A stretch of DNA of 64,000 nucleotides from Maricaulis sp047308265 (lineage in GTDB: Bacteria > Pseudomonadota > Alphaproteobacteria > Caulobacterales > Maricaulaceae): assembly GCF_047308265.1 (NCBI RefSeq), contig NZ_JBKQWY010000001.1, forward strand, positions 372,001 through 436,000, written 5' to 3'. Within the stretch, counting starts at the first letter, position 1. Every line of letters starts with the position of its first letter. Shown piece by piece: positions 33,125-44,174 of this stretch. The notes under the pieces are model-generated. The model saw only the letters and a program-made list of their open reading frames with translations, was not told the origin of the DNA and searched no databases. A program made the position numbers and the translations under genes.

Positions 33125-35560
33125 ATGTTTCATTCGTCATTCAAATCAAAAGCTTCGCTACTTGCGGCCTGTTCCGCCTGTGCATTGGTTCTGGGCGCGC
33201 CGGCCTTTGCCCAGGACGTCACCATCATTCAGCCAGGGGCTCCGGGCGAGGATGTGCGCACGCTGAGCGCAGATGAAGCGATTGATATTGCGGCCAATCA
33301 GTATTCCGAAGCCGATGTCAAATTCATGCAGGACATGATCTGGCACCATTTCCAGGCGACGGAAATGGCTGATCTGGTTGCGGATCGCACGAATGATGAG
33401 GGTGTGGTCGATATTGCATCGCGCATCAATGTGACCCAGGCCGATGAGATCGAATTCATGCAGGGCTGGCTGACGGACCGGGGTCAGGATGCCCCCAATC
33501 CGGCCGGATCGGAACACAGTGCCGGCCATCATGCGCACCATGGCGGACATGCGGCGCATCACACCATGGCCGGCATGGCTACGCCGGAACAGATGGCCCA
33601 GCTCGCCGCATCGAATGGCACGGAGTTTGATGCCCTGTTTCTGGAACTGATGATCGCACACCATGATGGTGCGGTGATCATGGTCGACAATCTCCTGCGC
33701 ACCTCCGGATCGGCCTTTGATCCGGTCCTGTTCGATTTCATCAATGATGTACGCAGCGAACAGCAATCGGAAATTCGCCGGATGGCGGCCATGCTGACCG
33801 AGCTGACTGCTGATCCGCGCTCGGGACTGGCGCCGGGGTTCCGCGATGCCGGCGAAGCGATCCGCAATCTCAGCCATGTCTCGACCCAGCCCAAGCCGAC
33901 CGGTTTCTTTGACGCCGAAAATCCGGCGGGTCTGCGTCCTGAGATTGAAGACGAGGATGCGGACGAGGATGCCGATCCGCGTTTTGGCTCGCGCTTCCCC
34001 TTCCTGAGCTTCTCCAATACCGATATGGCCTTCTCCGGCAATCTGATGGCCGTGGGCAATTATCACGGCTTCAACCTCTATGAGTTGGGCGATGCTCAGC
34101 CGGATCTGATCGCGTCCGTGGTGTGTCCGGGCGGTCAGGGCGATGTGTCGATTGTCGGTGATTTGCTGATCATGTCCGTTGAACAGACCCGCGGGCGTCG
34201 CGATTGTGGCCGTGAGGGCATCAGCGAAGATGCCAGCCCGGACCGTTTCCGGGGCGTGCGGATCTTTGACATCTCCAACCCTCGTGCGCCGCGCCAGGTC
34301 GGGCAGGTTCAAACCTGTCGGGGATCACACACCCACTCTGTTGTCTCCAACTCGGATGGCCGCATTATTGTCTATAACTCCGGCACATCCTCTGTGCGTC
34401 CGGAGGAAGAGCTGGAAGGGTGTATCGGCGCTGTCCTGGGTGATGACCGTACCGCGCTCTTCTCTATCGATGTGATCGAGATCCCGGTCGACAATCCGGC
34501 CGCCTCTCGCATCATCGACAGCCCGCGAGTCTTCGCGGATGACGAAACCGGTCAGATTGCCGGTCTCTGGCAGGGCGGCAACCACGGTGAGGGTACCCAA
34601 CGGACCTCGCGGACCGATCAGTGTCACGATATCACTGTCTTCCCGAGCCTGCAGCTGGCCGCAGGCGCATGTTCGGGCAATGGCATCCTGCTGGACATCT
34701 CCGATCCGCGCCAGCCGCGCCGGATCGATGCCGTGGTGGATGAGGGGTTTGCCTACTGGCACTCGGCCACGTTCAACAATGACGGCACAAAAGTGATCTT
34801 CACCGATGAGTGGGGTGGCGGTGGCCGCCCGCGGTGTCGGGCACAGGATCCGCAAACCTGGGGCGCTGACGCCATCTACGACATCGTCGACGGCGAACTG
34901 GTGTTCGAAGGCTATTACAAACTCCCCGGTGCCCAGTCGGACGAAGAAAACTGTGTCGCGCACAATGGCTCGGCCGTTCCGGTTCCGGGGCGCGATATCT
35001 TCGTGCAGGCCTGGTATCAGGGCGGCCTCTCGGTGATCGACTTCACCGACAGTGCCAACGCCACCGAGATCGCGTTCTTCGATCGGGGCCCGATCGATGA
35101 GCATCAGATGGTGACAGGCGGGTTCTGGTCCACCTACTGGTATGATGGCCGTATCTACGGCACCGAAATCGTGCGCGGTCTGGATGTGTTCGAGCTGGAG
35201 CCGAGCGAGTTTCTGACCGCGAATGAAATCGCCGCCGCTGCGCTGGGGGATCAGGGTGAGACCTTCAACCCGCAGCAGCAATTCCCGGTGACATGGCCTG
35301 ATCACCCGGTGGTGGCGCTGGCCTATATCGACCAGTTGCAACGGTCGGACGTATTGTCCGATGAGCTCGAGGGCGAGCTGCGCACGGCGCTCGGCTCGGC
35401 CATGACCCATGTCGAGGCCGGCACGGAAGATCGCGGTCTGTCACGCACCCTGTCTGGTCTAGCGGATGATCTGCCGCGTTCGGCCGAGGGTGTCCGGGAT
35501 GACCAACGTCTCGAGGCGCTTCGCGATACGCTGGACGGTGTCGCCGGCGAACTGCGCTAA
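33125..35560 (+). CDS. DUF305 and LVIVD beta-propeller fusion protein, periplasmic
   Basis: 811 residues. The signal peptide is SLLAACSACALVLGAPAFAQ. Residues 40-235 hold two DUF305-type helical halves, with FMQDMIWHHFQATEMADLV (about 62) and FLELMIAHHDGAVIMVDNLL (about 172), and between them a His-rich loop (HSAGHHAHHGGHAAHHTMAG) that looks like a metal-binding site, probably copper. Residues 290-690 are LVIVD-like propeller blades: GFNLYELGDAQPDLIASVVC, GVRIFDISNPRAPRQVGQV, GILLDISDPRQPRRIDAVVD. The C-terminal 80 residues are helical. Ribosome-binding site GGGGAGGAG. A role in copper handling or as an extracytoplasmic sensor is inference. It is followed by a strong hairpin at 35572-35607. 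Confidence 0.8.
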   Translation: MFHSSFKSKASLLAACSACALVLGAPAFAQDVTIIQPGAPGEDVRTLSADEAIDIAANQYSEADVKFMQDMIWHHFQATEMADLVADRTNDEGVVDIASRINVTQADEIEFMQGWLTDRGQDAPNPAGSEHSAGHHAHHGGHAAHHTMAGMATPEQMAQLAASNGTEFDALFLELMIAHHDGAVIMVDNLLRTSGSAFDPVLFDFINDVRSEQQSEIRRMAAMLTELTADPRSGLAPGFRDAGEAIRNLSHVSTQPKPTGFFDAENPAGLRPEIEDEDADEDADPRFGSRFPFLSFSNTDMAFSGNLMAVGNYHGFNLYELGDAQPDLIASVVCPGGQGDVSIVGDLLIMSVEQTRGRRDCGREGISEDASPDRFRGVRIFDISNPRAPRQVGQVQTCRGSHTHSVVSNSDGRIIVYNSGTSSVRPEEELEGCIGAVLGDDRTALFSIDVIEIPVDNPAASRIIDSPRVFADDETGQIAGLWQGGNHGEGTQRTSRTDQCHDITVFPSLQLAAGACSGNGILLDISDPRQPRRIDAVVDEGFAYWHSATFNNDGTKVIFTDEWGGGGRPRCRAQDPQTWGADAIYDIVDGELVFEGYYKLPGAQSDEENCVAHNGSAVPVPGRDIFVQAWYQGGLSVIDFTDSANATEIAFFDRGPIDEHQMVTGGFWSTYWYDGRIYGTEIVRGLDVFELEPSEFLTANEIAAAALGDQGETFNPQQQFPVTWPDHPVVALAYIDQLQRSDVLSDELEGELRTALGSAMTHVEAGTEDRGLSRTLSGLADDLPRSAEGVRDDQRLEALRDTLDGVAGELR

Positions 35561-35571
35561 AACACTGAGTG

Positions 35572-35607
35572 ATACCCCTCTCCTGCCCGTCGGTGGGAGA
35601 GGGGTAT
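35572..35607 (+). terminator. Terminator after the DUF305 gene
   Basis: A near-perfect 12-bp stem (ATACCCCTCTCC with GGAGAGGGGTAT) around a 12-base loop lies 11 bases after the stop codon and is followed by TGTTTGGGCTTTCT. It fits a Rho-independent terminator. Confidence 0.75.
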
Positions 35608-35923
35608 TGTTTGGGCTTTCTACGGTCTTTTTGCATTCCAAAGACACTGGACCCTCCGGGCTGAAGTGCCTGTAGGCTCCCCCGGGTTCGGGCCACGTCT
35701 TCACTTATGTGGGACGAAGGTCCTGACAATACCGCTTGGCCTTCTCTGGGCTGCGTGTAGGACCAAGGCGGGCATCGATATCCGGTTCACGGACCGGACA
35801 AGATGAAAGCTTTGAAATGTCATTCTTCACTTCGACGCTGTCGTCCCGGCGTTGTTTGCGAGCTGCCGGACTGGGTCTGGCCTGGCTCACCTTGACCCTG
35901 GGATTTTCATTCCCGGCGGTCCC
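35608..35923. other. Intergenic region without a recognised gene
   Basis: 316 bases between the terminator and the small membrane-protein gene. I see a small hairpin CCGGT-TCACGG-ACCGG at 35776-35791 and an open stretch from ATG 35817 whose translation looks like a signal peptide (TLSSRRCLRAAGLGLAWLTL) but stops at 35951 in a different frame from the next gene. No convincing function. Confidence 0.5.
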
Positions 35924-36232
35924 ATGCCGCTTCGTGATTATAGCTATCTGAATGCCAGCCTGCTGGACGTTCTGATTACGCCCGGCTTGCTCCTGGCGAC
36001 GATCGCGGCGGCTATGTCAACTATCGCCCTTGCCTGTGCGACACCCCTTGCCGCGATACCGGCTATTCTGGTCAGCCTGTATTATCTTCTGGTGATGTTC
36101 GTGCACGGCCATCATGAATTTGTCGCGGCTACACACGGGTTCCATCAGGTCTTGAGTGTGCTGGAGATGTTCGATGTGATCGCGCCCCTTGCGGTGATCC
36201 ATTACGCGCTTCGTGGATTGCTATTGCGCTGA
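35924..36232 (+). CDS. Small membrane protein
   Basis: 102 residues, mostly hydrophobic: LLDVLITPGLLLATIAAAMS, PLAAIPAILVSLYYLLVMFV and FDVIAPLAVIHYALRGLLLR give three transmembrane helices, with a polar His-rich loop (HGHHEFVAATHGFHQ) between the second and third. Composition suggests a real membrane protein, but no family was recognised. The frame is open upstream to 35852, but that extension lacks a good start, and MPLRDYSYLN at 35924 is the better beginning. It lies just before the katG promoter region on the same strand. It could be a small metal- or heme-related protein; that is speculation from the histidines only. Confidence 0.5.
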   Translation: MPLRDYSYLNASLLDVLITPGLLLATIAAAMSTIALACATPLAAIPAILVSLYYLLVMFVHGHHEFVAATHGFHQVLSVLEMFDVIAPLAVIHYALRGLLLR

Positions 36233-36264
36233 GGCCATCTCGACGAGTTTATATACAGAATCTC

Positions 36265-36289
36265 TATCGATCAAATCCAAACTATCGAT
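36265..36289 (+). promoter_or_regulatory. Candidate peroxide-response region upstream of katG
   Basis: Two TATCGAT half-sites at 36265-36271 and 36283-36289, 18 bases apart, lie in a notably A+T-rich stretch about 90 bases before katG. Regularly spaced ATC/GAT half-sites upstream of katG recall OxyR binding regions, but the match is loose and no oxyR gene is identified in the window. Confidence 0.35.
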
Positions 36290-36374
36290 TATCCAGATGG
36301 TTTTGGTCTGGTTACAGTGAGGGTCAGACGGGTGTTGTCCGTCGCACACCTGTCGACCCATTCAGACAAAGGCC

Positions 36375-38570
<2,196 letters not shown>

Positions 38571-38597
38571 GTCGAACGGTTCGAAACGACAGGAAAT

Positions 38598-38631
38598 CGG
38601 GCGTGTGAATTCCACTTCGCACGCCCGTTTT
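38598..38631 (+). terminator. Rho-independent terminator of katG
   Basis: CGGGCGTG / CACGCCCG form an 8-bp stem around a 14-base loop, 27 bases after the katG stop, followed by TTTTATTCT. It lies between convergent katG and the GH9 gene. Confidence 0.8.
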
Positions 38632-38683
38632 ATTCTACCCGTGTTTATGCCGTACATTTAGGGGAGGTCAGAGGATGAAGGCT

Positions 38684-40528
38684 TCAATCGCTGACGTGGA
38701 GATAGAGCATCATCCAGACCAGTGGCGCGTTCCAGTTGATCGCGACTTCATTGAGGGCGTAGGCATCCACATGATCCTGCCAACAGCGTTGCGCGGCACA
38801 CTCACCCTCCATCTCCCGGGCAATCGGATCGCGCATGGTCCGGTTATTGGCACCGCCTGACAGGGCACCGGGAGGTGCTGTGGGAAATTCCGGATCAGCC
38901 CCGGCGGCCCAGAAACGGTGATGAGCAAATTGCATCGCATTTCGGCCCCAGCCTGAAATATAGGACTGATCCAGGGCATTGCGGCCCAGCAGATAATCGG
39001 CCGCATCGACGACACCTGCGCGATATCGGGCTTCACCGGTCAGGCGTTCGGCCATTGCAAGCACAAGGGCCCGGTTGGCCAGATTGCCGTTTGAACCCCA
39101 GGAAAACAGGGTCTCGTCGGCGGGGATCAGATAACCGGACCGGTCGCGGTGTTGCAGATATCTATCGGCCCGTTCCAGGATCCAGGTCTCTGCGTGTGTA
39201 TAGAGAGGGTCTGCTCGATCGAGTTGGATCAAGCTCAATGCGACAAGAAAATCGGCTTGGGCCCAGCCAATATCCGGTGCGTCGCTTGCGCCGTACTGTG
39301 CAAACCAGCGTTCCAGATAGGTGCGATAGTGTTTTTCGCCTGTGGTGCGGAACAGTTCCGCTGCAGCCCAGGCAAATTCGTCGGCGATCTGTGTATCGCC
39401 ATAGGGACCGCCCCCATCGAATATTCCGGCCGCATAGAGATCGGGTTCACGTTCTGCCGCATCAAAGGCCCGCCGGGCTGCGTCGAGGCAGGTTGCAGAA
39501 CGGTCTGCATCTATCTCAAGCCAGAGACGGGCACACTGCGCCGCGGCGGCGGCTAGATTCAGGCTCGCGGCTGTTGAGGGGGGATAGAGATACCGTGTCT
39601 CGCGGGCATCTTCGGGCAAGAGCGGCAGGGGCAGCCATGCGGCTTCATGCGTTTTGTGATGCACAAGGCCCGAGCCATCGATTTCCACGGGCTGTCGGTC
39701 GCCATCCCCCGCATCGCCCTGAATGGTCCACACGCGGGCCCCGTCCGGGATCTGCATCGCCATCATGAACGCCAGATGGTACCAAGCTTCGTCCAGCAGG
39801 TCGCTGATATCATTGCCGCCTTCGGGCAATCTTTCAGGCTGGTCCAGCCAGCCCGGTTCGCCCGGATTGGCACCCAAAACCTCGTAGGCATGCTGGAGGG
39901 TCCAGACGGCAATCCCGCCATTGACCACATATTGCCCGTAATCCCCCGCATCCGCCCATCCACCGGTCACGTCGAGTGAATACTCACATCCCGGCCAGTC
40001 CCGACCGCGTTCATCCTGTCCGTCAAAACACGACAACACCATGTTTTCGAACCCGGGTTCACGCGCCCATTGCGGCCCAAGCACATGCCTTTCCAGAATG
40101 GGTTCGGCGAGACGGTTCATGTAGAAATAGGCCAAGCTGTCACTGGCCAGGGCCTGATAGTCCGGGGCCTCAAGGACAAAGGAGGCGCTGTCCTGAGCGC
40201 ACACACGCAGGCGATAGGAATTGTCGTTATCCGTAAAGCCCGTGAAGTCGATCTGATGGACCGGATCGCCGGACAAGACGTCATCGCCGAACACACGGGT
40301 CTGACCGCGAAACCGTACGGTGTTGTTCTCGTCCATGATCTGCCAATCGAGAGGCGTGCTTGCAGGGTGTCGGTAGATGGCAATCTTGCGTCCGCCCGGT
40401 TCAAAACCGGCCTGTCCCATCACGACGGACGGCGAGAAGCCTGACGGCGCACACATCCCTTGCGGTATTGGACCTGTCATGGCGGGAGACAGTCCTGTCA
40501 GGAACAAGGCGGCAAGCATCGCGGTCAT
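38684..40528 (-). CDS. Glycoside hydrolase family 9 (endoglucanase/cellodextrinase)
   Basis: 614 residues. A signal peptide (MTAMLAALFLTGLSPAMTG) exports it. Residues 30-120 are an Ig-like CelD N-terminal domain (IAIYRHPASTPLDWQIMDEN; TVRFRGQTRVFGDDV). The (alpha/alpha)6 catalytic domain follows: DVTGGWADAGDYGQYVVNGG carries the nucleophile-activating Asp pair (about 180-199), and DAYALNEVAINWNAPLVW near the C-terminus carries the catalytic acid Glu. Length and order match Ig-containing GH9 enzymes acting on cellulose, cellodextrins or mixed-linkage glucan. It is divergent from gluconokinase, and both share the operator-like palindrome at 40566-40579. A second in-frame ATG lies nine bases downstream of the chosen start. 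Confidence 0.93.
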   Translation of the reverse strand: MTAMLAALFLTGLSPAMTGPIPQGMCAPSGFSPSVVMGQAGFEPGGRKIAIYRHPASTPLDWQIMDENNTVRFRGQTRVFGDDVLSGDPVHQIDFTGFTDNDNSYRLRVCAQDSASFVLEAPDYQALASDSLAYFYMNRLAEPILERHVLGPQWAREPGFENMVLSCFDGQDERGRDWPGCEYSLDVTGGWADAGDYGQYVVNGGIAVWTLQHAYEVLGANPGEPGWLDQPERLPEGGNDISDLLDEAWYHLAFMMAMQIPDGARVWTIQGDAGDGDRQPVEIDGSGLVHHKTHEAAWLPLPLLPEDARETRYLYPPSTAASLNLAAAAAQCARLWLEIDADRSATCLDAARRAFDAAEREPDLYAAGIFDGGGPYGDTQIADEFAWAAAELFRTTGEKHYRTYLERWFAQYGASDAPDIGWAQADFLVALSLIQLDRADPLYTHAETWILERADRYLQHRDRSGYLIPADETLFSWGSNGNLANRALVLAMAERLTGEARYRAGVVDAADYLLGRNALDQSYISGWGRNAMQFAHHRFWAAGADPEFPTAPPGALSGGANNRTMRDPIAREMEGECAAQRCWQDHVDAYALNEVAINWNAPLVWMMLYLHVSD

Positions 40529-40565
40529 GACGGCATCCAGATATGAAAAGAGGTGACCACGGTAT

Positions 40566-40579
40566 TGACAGCGATATCA
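40566..40579. promoter_or_regulatory. LacI-type operator between GH9 and gluconokinase genes
   Basis: TGACAGCGATATCA matches the palindrome TGACAnCGnTGTCA, with a central CG pair as in LacI-family sites, at 13 of its 14 positions or better allowing for one deviation. It lies 38 bases before the GH9 start and 57 before gntK, so one site may control both directions. The same motif recurs at four other promoters of the window. Confidence 0.65.
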
Positions 40580-40635
40580 CTAGGCAAGTCATATGCTGAC
40601 AGACAAGGCGTCACACACGAAGAGGACCCGGGTCA

Positions 40636-41118
40636 ATGAGTCGATTGATCATCATCATGGGTGTGAGCGGATGTGGGAAATCCACTCTGGGTCAGGCGCT
40701 CGCGGATCGCACTGGTTTGGCCTTCCTGGAAGGGGATGCCTTTCACCCGGAGGCGAATGTCGAAAAGATGAGCCAGGGCATCGCACTTGATAATGATGAT
40801 CGAAAAGGCTGGATCGAGAACATAGTTCGCGCGGTCACCCGGCTGGGTGAAGGCGACAAGATCTTGGCGTGTTCTGCGCTCAATCCGGTCGTGCGCGGAT
40901 ATCTCGCGGAAACGCCCGGGCATGCACTTGTCTGGGTCTTTCTGAAAATCAGTCAATCGGATGCGATCCAGCGCGTGTCGTCGCGATCAACTCATTTTAT
41001 GCCGTCCAGTCTTGTCGCCTCCCAGTTCGAGGCCCTGACCCCTCCCGACACAGCCCTTGTCCTGGACGCGACATCACCACTCGACAGCCTGGTTGACACG
41101 GTTCGATCGAAACTGTGA
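40636..41118 (+). CDS. gntK: Gluconokinase
   Basis: 160 residues, normal for the GntK/IdnK family. The P loop GVSGCGKSTLGQALAD is at residues 9-24; LEGDAFHPEANVEKMSQGIA (about 31-50) carries the gluconate-contacting Asp and His, and LACSALNPVVRGYLAE (about 78) is the family's C-S-A-L-K/N-x-x-Y/V-R segment. It phosphorylates gluconate to 6-phosphogluconate in the cytoplasm, feeding the Entner-Doudoroff route. It completes the gluconate branch encoded here (lactonase 52700, GntP permease 53722). ATG 40636 follows a GAGG sequence. It converges on the halogenase operon with a 15-base gap. Confidence 0.95.
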   Translation: MSRLIIIMGVSGCGKSTLGQALADRTGLAFLEGDAFHPEANVEKMSQGIALDNDDRKGWIENIVRAVTRLGEGDKILACSALNPVVRGYLAETPGHALVWVFLKISQSDAIQRVSSRSTHFMPSSLVASQFEALTPPDTALVLDATSPLDSLVDTVRSKL

Positions 41119-41133
41119 CGACAGGTGCAAACT

Positions 41134-42660
41134 TCAAGCCGGCATGTTTGCGCCCGTTTCGCTCGCGCAATTCTTGCGGATGAAATCGCTGTGAGTGGGC
41201 ATGTGATTGGCCGATTCACGGACCACACCCAGGATTTGATGCAAGCGGGCATCCACTTCCGCTTCACCGAGTGCCGTGACAAGCGGATGATGTCCCCGGG
41301 GCTCAATCCCCTGGCCGTGCATCACGGCCAGCCAGCTGGTTTCGTTGAATAATTCATCCCGCTCACGGCTGACACGACCATTGCCGGCATAGAGGTCGAT
41401 CTTGCGTTGAAGGTGGTCACTGACGGGCAGGGACTGGCAGTGGCGCCAGAAGTCCGTGTCGTCCCGCTCAGTTTGTCGATAATGAAGGACTAGGAAATCG
41501 CGAATATAGGCGTATTCGATTTCGGTCAGCCGATTGTATTCCTCGATCTCGGCCGGGTCGAAGCCCTGGTGGGGGAAGAGGGTCATCAGCCGGGCTATGC
41601 CGCTCTGGATCAAGTGAATGCTGGTCGATTCCAGCGGTTCCAGAAATCCTGAGGCCAGGCCCAGTGCGACCACATTCCGGTTCCAGGCCTTTCGGCGTCG
41701 ACCGGTGACGAAACGCAGCTGGATCGGATCGCGCAAGGGCGTGCCTGACAGGCTGGAGATGAGGTCGTCATGCGCTGCGTCATCGCTCGTAAAACCCGTG
41801 CAATAGACATGGCCATTGCCCATGCGGTGTTGCAGCGGGATGCGCCACTGCCAACCGGCCCGTCCGGCGATCGAGCGGGTATAGGGGACAGGATCTCCGG
41901 TATGTTCGGCGGGCACCGCCAGTGCACTGTTGCAGGGAAGGTAATGGCTCCAGTCTTCATAGCCTGTTTCGAGCGCCTGTTCGATCAACAGGCCGCGAAA
42001 GCCGGAACAGTCGATAAAGAGATCCGCATCGAGGCTTTGGCCATCCTCGAGTGAAATGCGGGTCACATGTCCCGTCTGTGGGTCCAGTGTGTGATCGCAA
42101 ACCCGTCCTTCAATACGCTCCACACCGCGTGCTTCGCTGTAGTCGCGCAGGAAAGCGGCATAGAGGCCCGCGTCGAAATGAAAGGCATAGGCGATGTGGC
42201 CGAGCGGAGAGTTTCGGGCGTTGGCCACAGGCCTCAGGAACCGGTTTTCATCAGCTGCCACAGCCTGCAGGCAATAAGAGGACAGATCCGTCGAATGTCC
42301 CCTTTGGCGTGCGTGGAGCCAGAAATGATGGAACATCACCCCGTCCATATCGCTGCCATAGGAGCCGAACGGGTGGAAATAGCGATGATTATTCCGTCGC
42401 CAGTTCTCAAAGCGAATGCCCAGCTTGAATGTGCCCTGGGTGCGTTTGAGGAAATCATCCTCATCTAGACCCAGCATGCGATTGAACAGGCTGATCTGGG
42501 GAATCGTCGCTTCGCCGACACCCACCGTTCCGATCTGCTCGCTCTCCACCAGCTGGATCTTCGGTCCTTGAGGGCCCAACAGCTTGGACAGGGCGGCGGC
42601 GGCCATCCAGCCGGCGGTTCCGCCGCCCACAATCAGAATTTTGGAAATCGGCGTGATCAT
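41134..42660 (-). CDS. Flavin-dependent tryptophan-halogenase-like protein D (fourth gene of operon)
   Basis: 508 residues. The FAD loop is VGGGTAGWMAAAALSKL (GxGxxG, residues 11-27), with VGVGEATIPQI following. The catalytic Lys position is conserved in GTFKLGIRFENW (about 82), the halogenase signature WxWxIP in GWQWRIPLQHRMGNGHVY (about 270), and the Glu in GFLEPLESTSIHLIQ (about 350). These are the Lys and Glu that guide hypohalous acid in PrnA/RebH-type enzymes. The reduced FAD must come from a separate reductase, which is not in the window. The start overlaps the stop of the previous gene (ATGA). Substrate unknown; family members near TonB receptors, such as BrvH from Brevundimonas, halogenate indoles. 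Confidence 0.9.
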   Translation of the reverse strand: MITPISKILIVGGGTAGWMAAAALSKLLGPQGPKIQLVESEQIGTVGVGEATIPQISLFNRMLGLDEDDFLKRTQGTFKLGIRFENWRRNNHRYFHPFGSYGSDMDGVMFHHFWLHARQRGHSTDLSSYCLQAVAADENRFLRPVANARNSPLGHIAYAFHFDAGLYAAFLRDYSEARGVERIEGRVCDHTLDPQTGHVTRISLEDGQSLDADLFIDCSGFRGLLIEQALETGYEDWSHYLPCNSALAVPAEHTGDPVPYTRSIAGRAGWQWRIPLQHRMGNGHVYCTGFTSDDAAHDDLISSLSGTPLRDPIQLRFVTGRRRKAWNRNVVALGLASGFLEPLESTSIHLIQSGIARLMTLFPHQGFDPAEIEEYNRLTEIEYAYIRDFLVLHYRQTERDDTDFWRHCQSLPVSDHLQRKIDLYAGNGRVSRERDELFNETSWLAVMHGQGIEPRGHHPLVTALGEAEVDARLHQILGVVRESANHMPTHSDFIRKNCASETGANMPA

Positions 42661-44174
42661 GAGGTCTCCGCAGACGGGGAAGTACAGAATTGATTCAGAT
42701 AGGCTGCATGCGGCGGCATATGCTGGGCGGCTCGCGCATAGACATGTTCGAGATTTCCCAGGAATTGCGCGCGTTCGGCAGGCGGGATGGCTCGCGCGAG
42801 CGGGTCCGCAGCCCCGGGCTGGATGTTCTGCCCGTAAAGCACAGCGACCCAGCTCGTCAGGGTGAACAGGTCCCGGTCATGGACAAACAGGCGTCCATGC
42901 TGGCGGAAGACATCCAGGATGGATTGCAGCCGATCGGGCAAGACCATCTCTCTGAGACCGCGCCAGAAGGCGTTGTCCTCGCGCTGGTTCGCGGCGTAGT
43001 GCAGGATGATGAAATCGCGGATGATATCGAAACTCTCGATCATCAGCCGATTATACATTCCGGTCTCGGCCTGGTTGCCCTGGGCGCCCGGGAAGAGCGC
43101 CAGAAGTTTTGAAATACCTTCCTGGATCAGGTGAATACTGGTGGATTCAAGTGGTTCCAGGAAGCCGGCCGCCAGTCCCAGCGCAACGCAGTTTTTCTCC
43201 CATAACCGGGATCGTCGGCCGGTGGTGAAGCGCAGTTGGTTGGGCTCGCCCAGCACCTCGCCATCCAGACCCGCCAGGAGTTCCTGCAGGGCGGTGTCAT
43301 CATCCAGTGCGGCGCTGCAATAGACATGGCCATTGCCGGTGCGGTGTTGCAGCGGGATACGCCATTGCCACCCGGCCTGACCAGCACGGGCGCGGGTGAA
43401 GGGTCTGAGCGGTTCTGTCCGGGCGCTGGGCACAGCGATGGCCCGGTCGCACGGTAGCCAATGGGACCAGTCTTCGAACGGGACGTTGAGGGTCTGGCCC
43501 AGCAAAAGGCTGCGAAACCCGGTGCAATCGATGAAGAGATCGGCCTCCAGCCGGCGTCCATCCTCGAGGAAAAGCGCGACGATGTCACCGGTTTCGGGGG
43601 CTTGCTCCACGGTGGCTATGCGCCCCTCATGCCGCACCACCCCCTGGTTTTCCGCCCGTCGGCGCAGAAACCGGGCATAGAGCCCCGCATCGAAATGATA
43701 GGCATGACGCAATTGCGAGACTGGCGATTGCGGATCGGTATGCGGTTGCATGAATTTGCCCGACAGGGCGGCCTGGGCACACATGGAAAACGCGTCCAGC
43801 GGTGGCGATCCGACCGTCTGACGCTGTGCGTGCCAGATCTGGTGGAAGGGCTGACCGCCAAGATCAAGCCCGTACGTGCCAAAGGGGTGGAAGTAGTGAT
43901 CCTCCGGCTTGCCCCAGTTCTCGAAGGCAATACCCAGCTTGTAGGTTCCGCGTGTTGCGGCGAGGAAATCATGTTCCTCAATGCCCAGCATGGCATTGAA
44001 ATCGGCGATATTGGGAATGGTGGCCTCGCCCACACCAACCGTGCCGATCTGTTCGGACTCAACCAGCTCTATTTGTACCCCGGTGGGACCGACAAAGCGT
44101 GCGAGGGCGGCCGCCGCCATCCATCCGGCCGTACCACCGCCTGCAATAAGAACGCGTTGTGGTGAGACCGTCAT
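42657..44174 (-). CDS. Flavin-dependent tryptophan-halogenase-like protein C (third gene of operon)
   Basis: 505 residues, most similar to protein D. FAD loop AGGGTAGWMAAAALARF; VGVGEATIPNI; catalytic Lys in GTYKLGIAFENW; WxWxIP in GWQWRIPLQHRTGNGHVY; Glu in GFLEPLESTSIHLIQ. All key residues for halogenation are kept. Cytosolic: no signal peptide. It overlaps both neighbours by 4 bp, so the four proteins are made from one mRNA. The C-terminal helical part (RRGLREMVLPDRLQSILDVF-like region) resembles that of protein D. Confidence 0.9.
   Translation of the reverse strand: MTVSPQRVLIAGGGTAGWMAAAALARFVGPTGVQIELVESEQIGTVGVGEATIPNIADFNAMLGIEEHDFLAATRGTYKLGIAFENWGKPEDHYFHPFGTYGLDLGGQPFHQIWHAQRQTVGSPPLDAFSMCAQAALSGKFMQPHTDPQSPVSQLRHAYHFDAGLYARFLRRRAENQGVVRHEGRIATVEQAPETGDIVALFLEDGRRLEADLFIDCTGFRSLLLGQTLNVPFEDWSHWLPCDRAIAVPSARTEPLRPFTRARAGQAGWQWRIPLQHRTGNGHVYCSAALDDDTALQELLAGLDGEVLGEPNQLRFTTGRRSRLWEKNCVALGLAAGFLEPLESTSIHLIQEGISKLLALFPGAQGNQAETGMYNRLMIESFDIIRDFIILHYAANQREDNAFWRGLREMVLPDRLQSILDVFRQHGRLFVHDRDLFTLTSWVAVLYGQNIQPGAADPLARAIPPAERAQFLGNLEHVYARAAQHMPPHAAYLNQFCTSPSAETS

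Noticed and set aside
35817..35951. Small gene with a signal-peptide-like sequence before 35924
   Set aside because: It stops inside the next gene, has no conserved match that I recognise and no clear ribosome-binding site; could be part of a frameshifted gene but cannot be supported.
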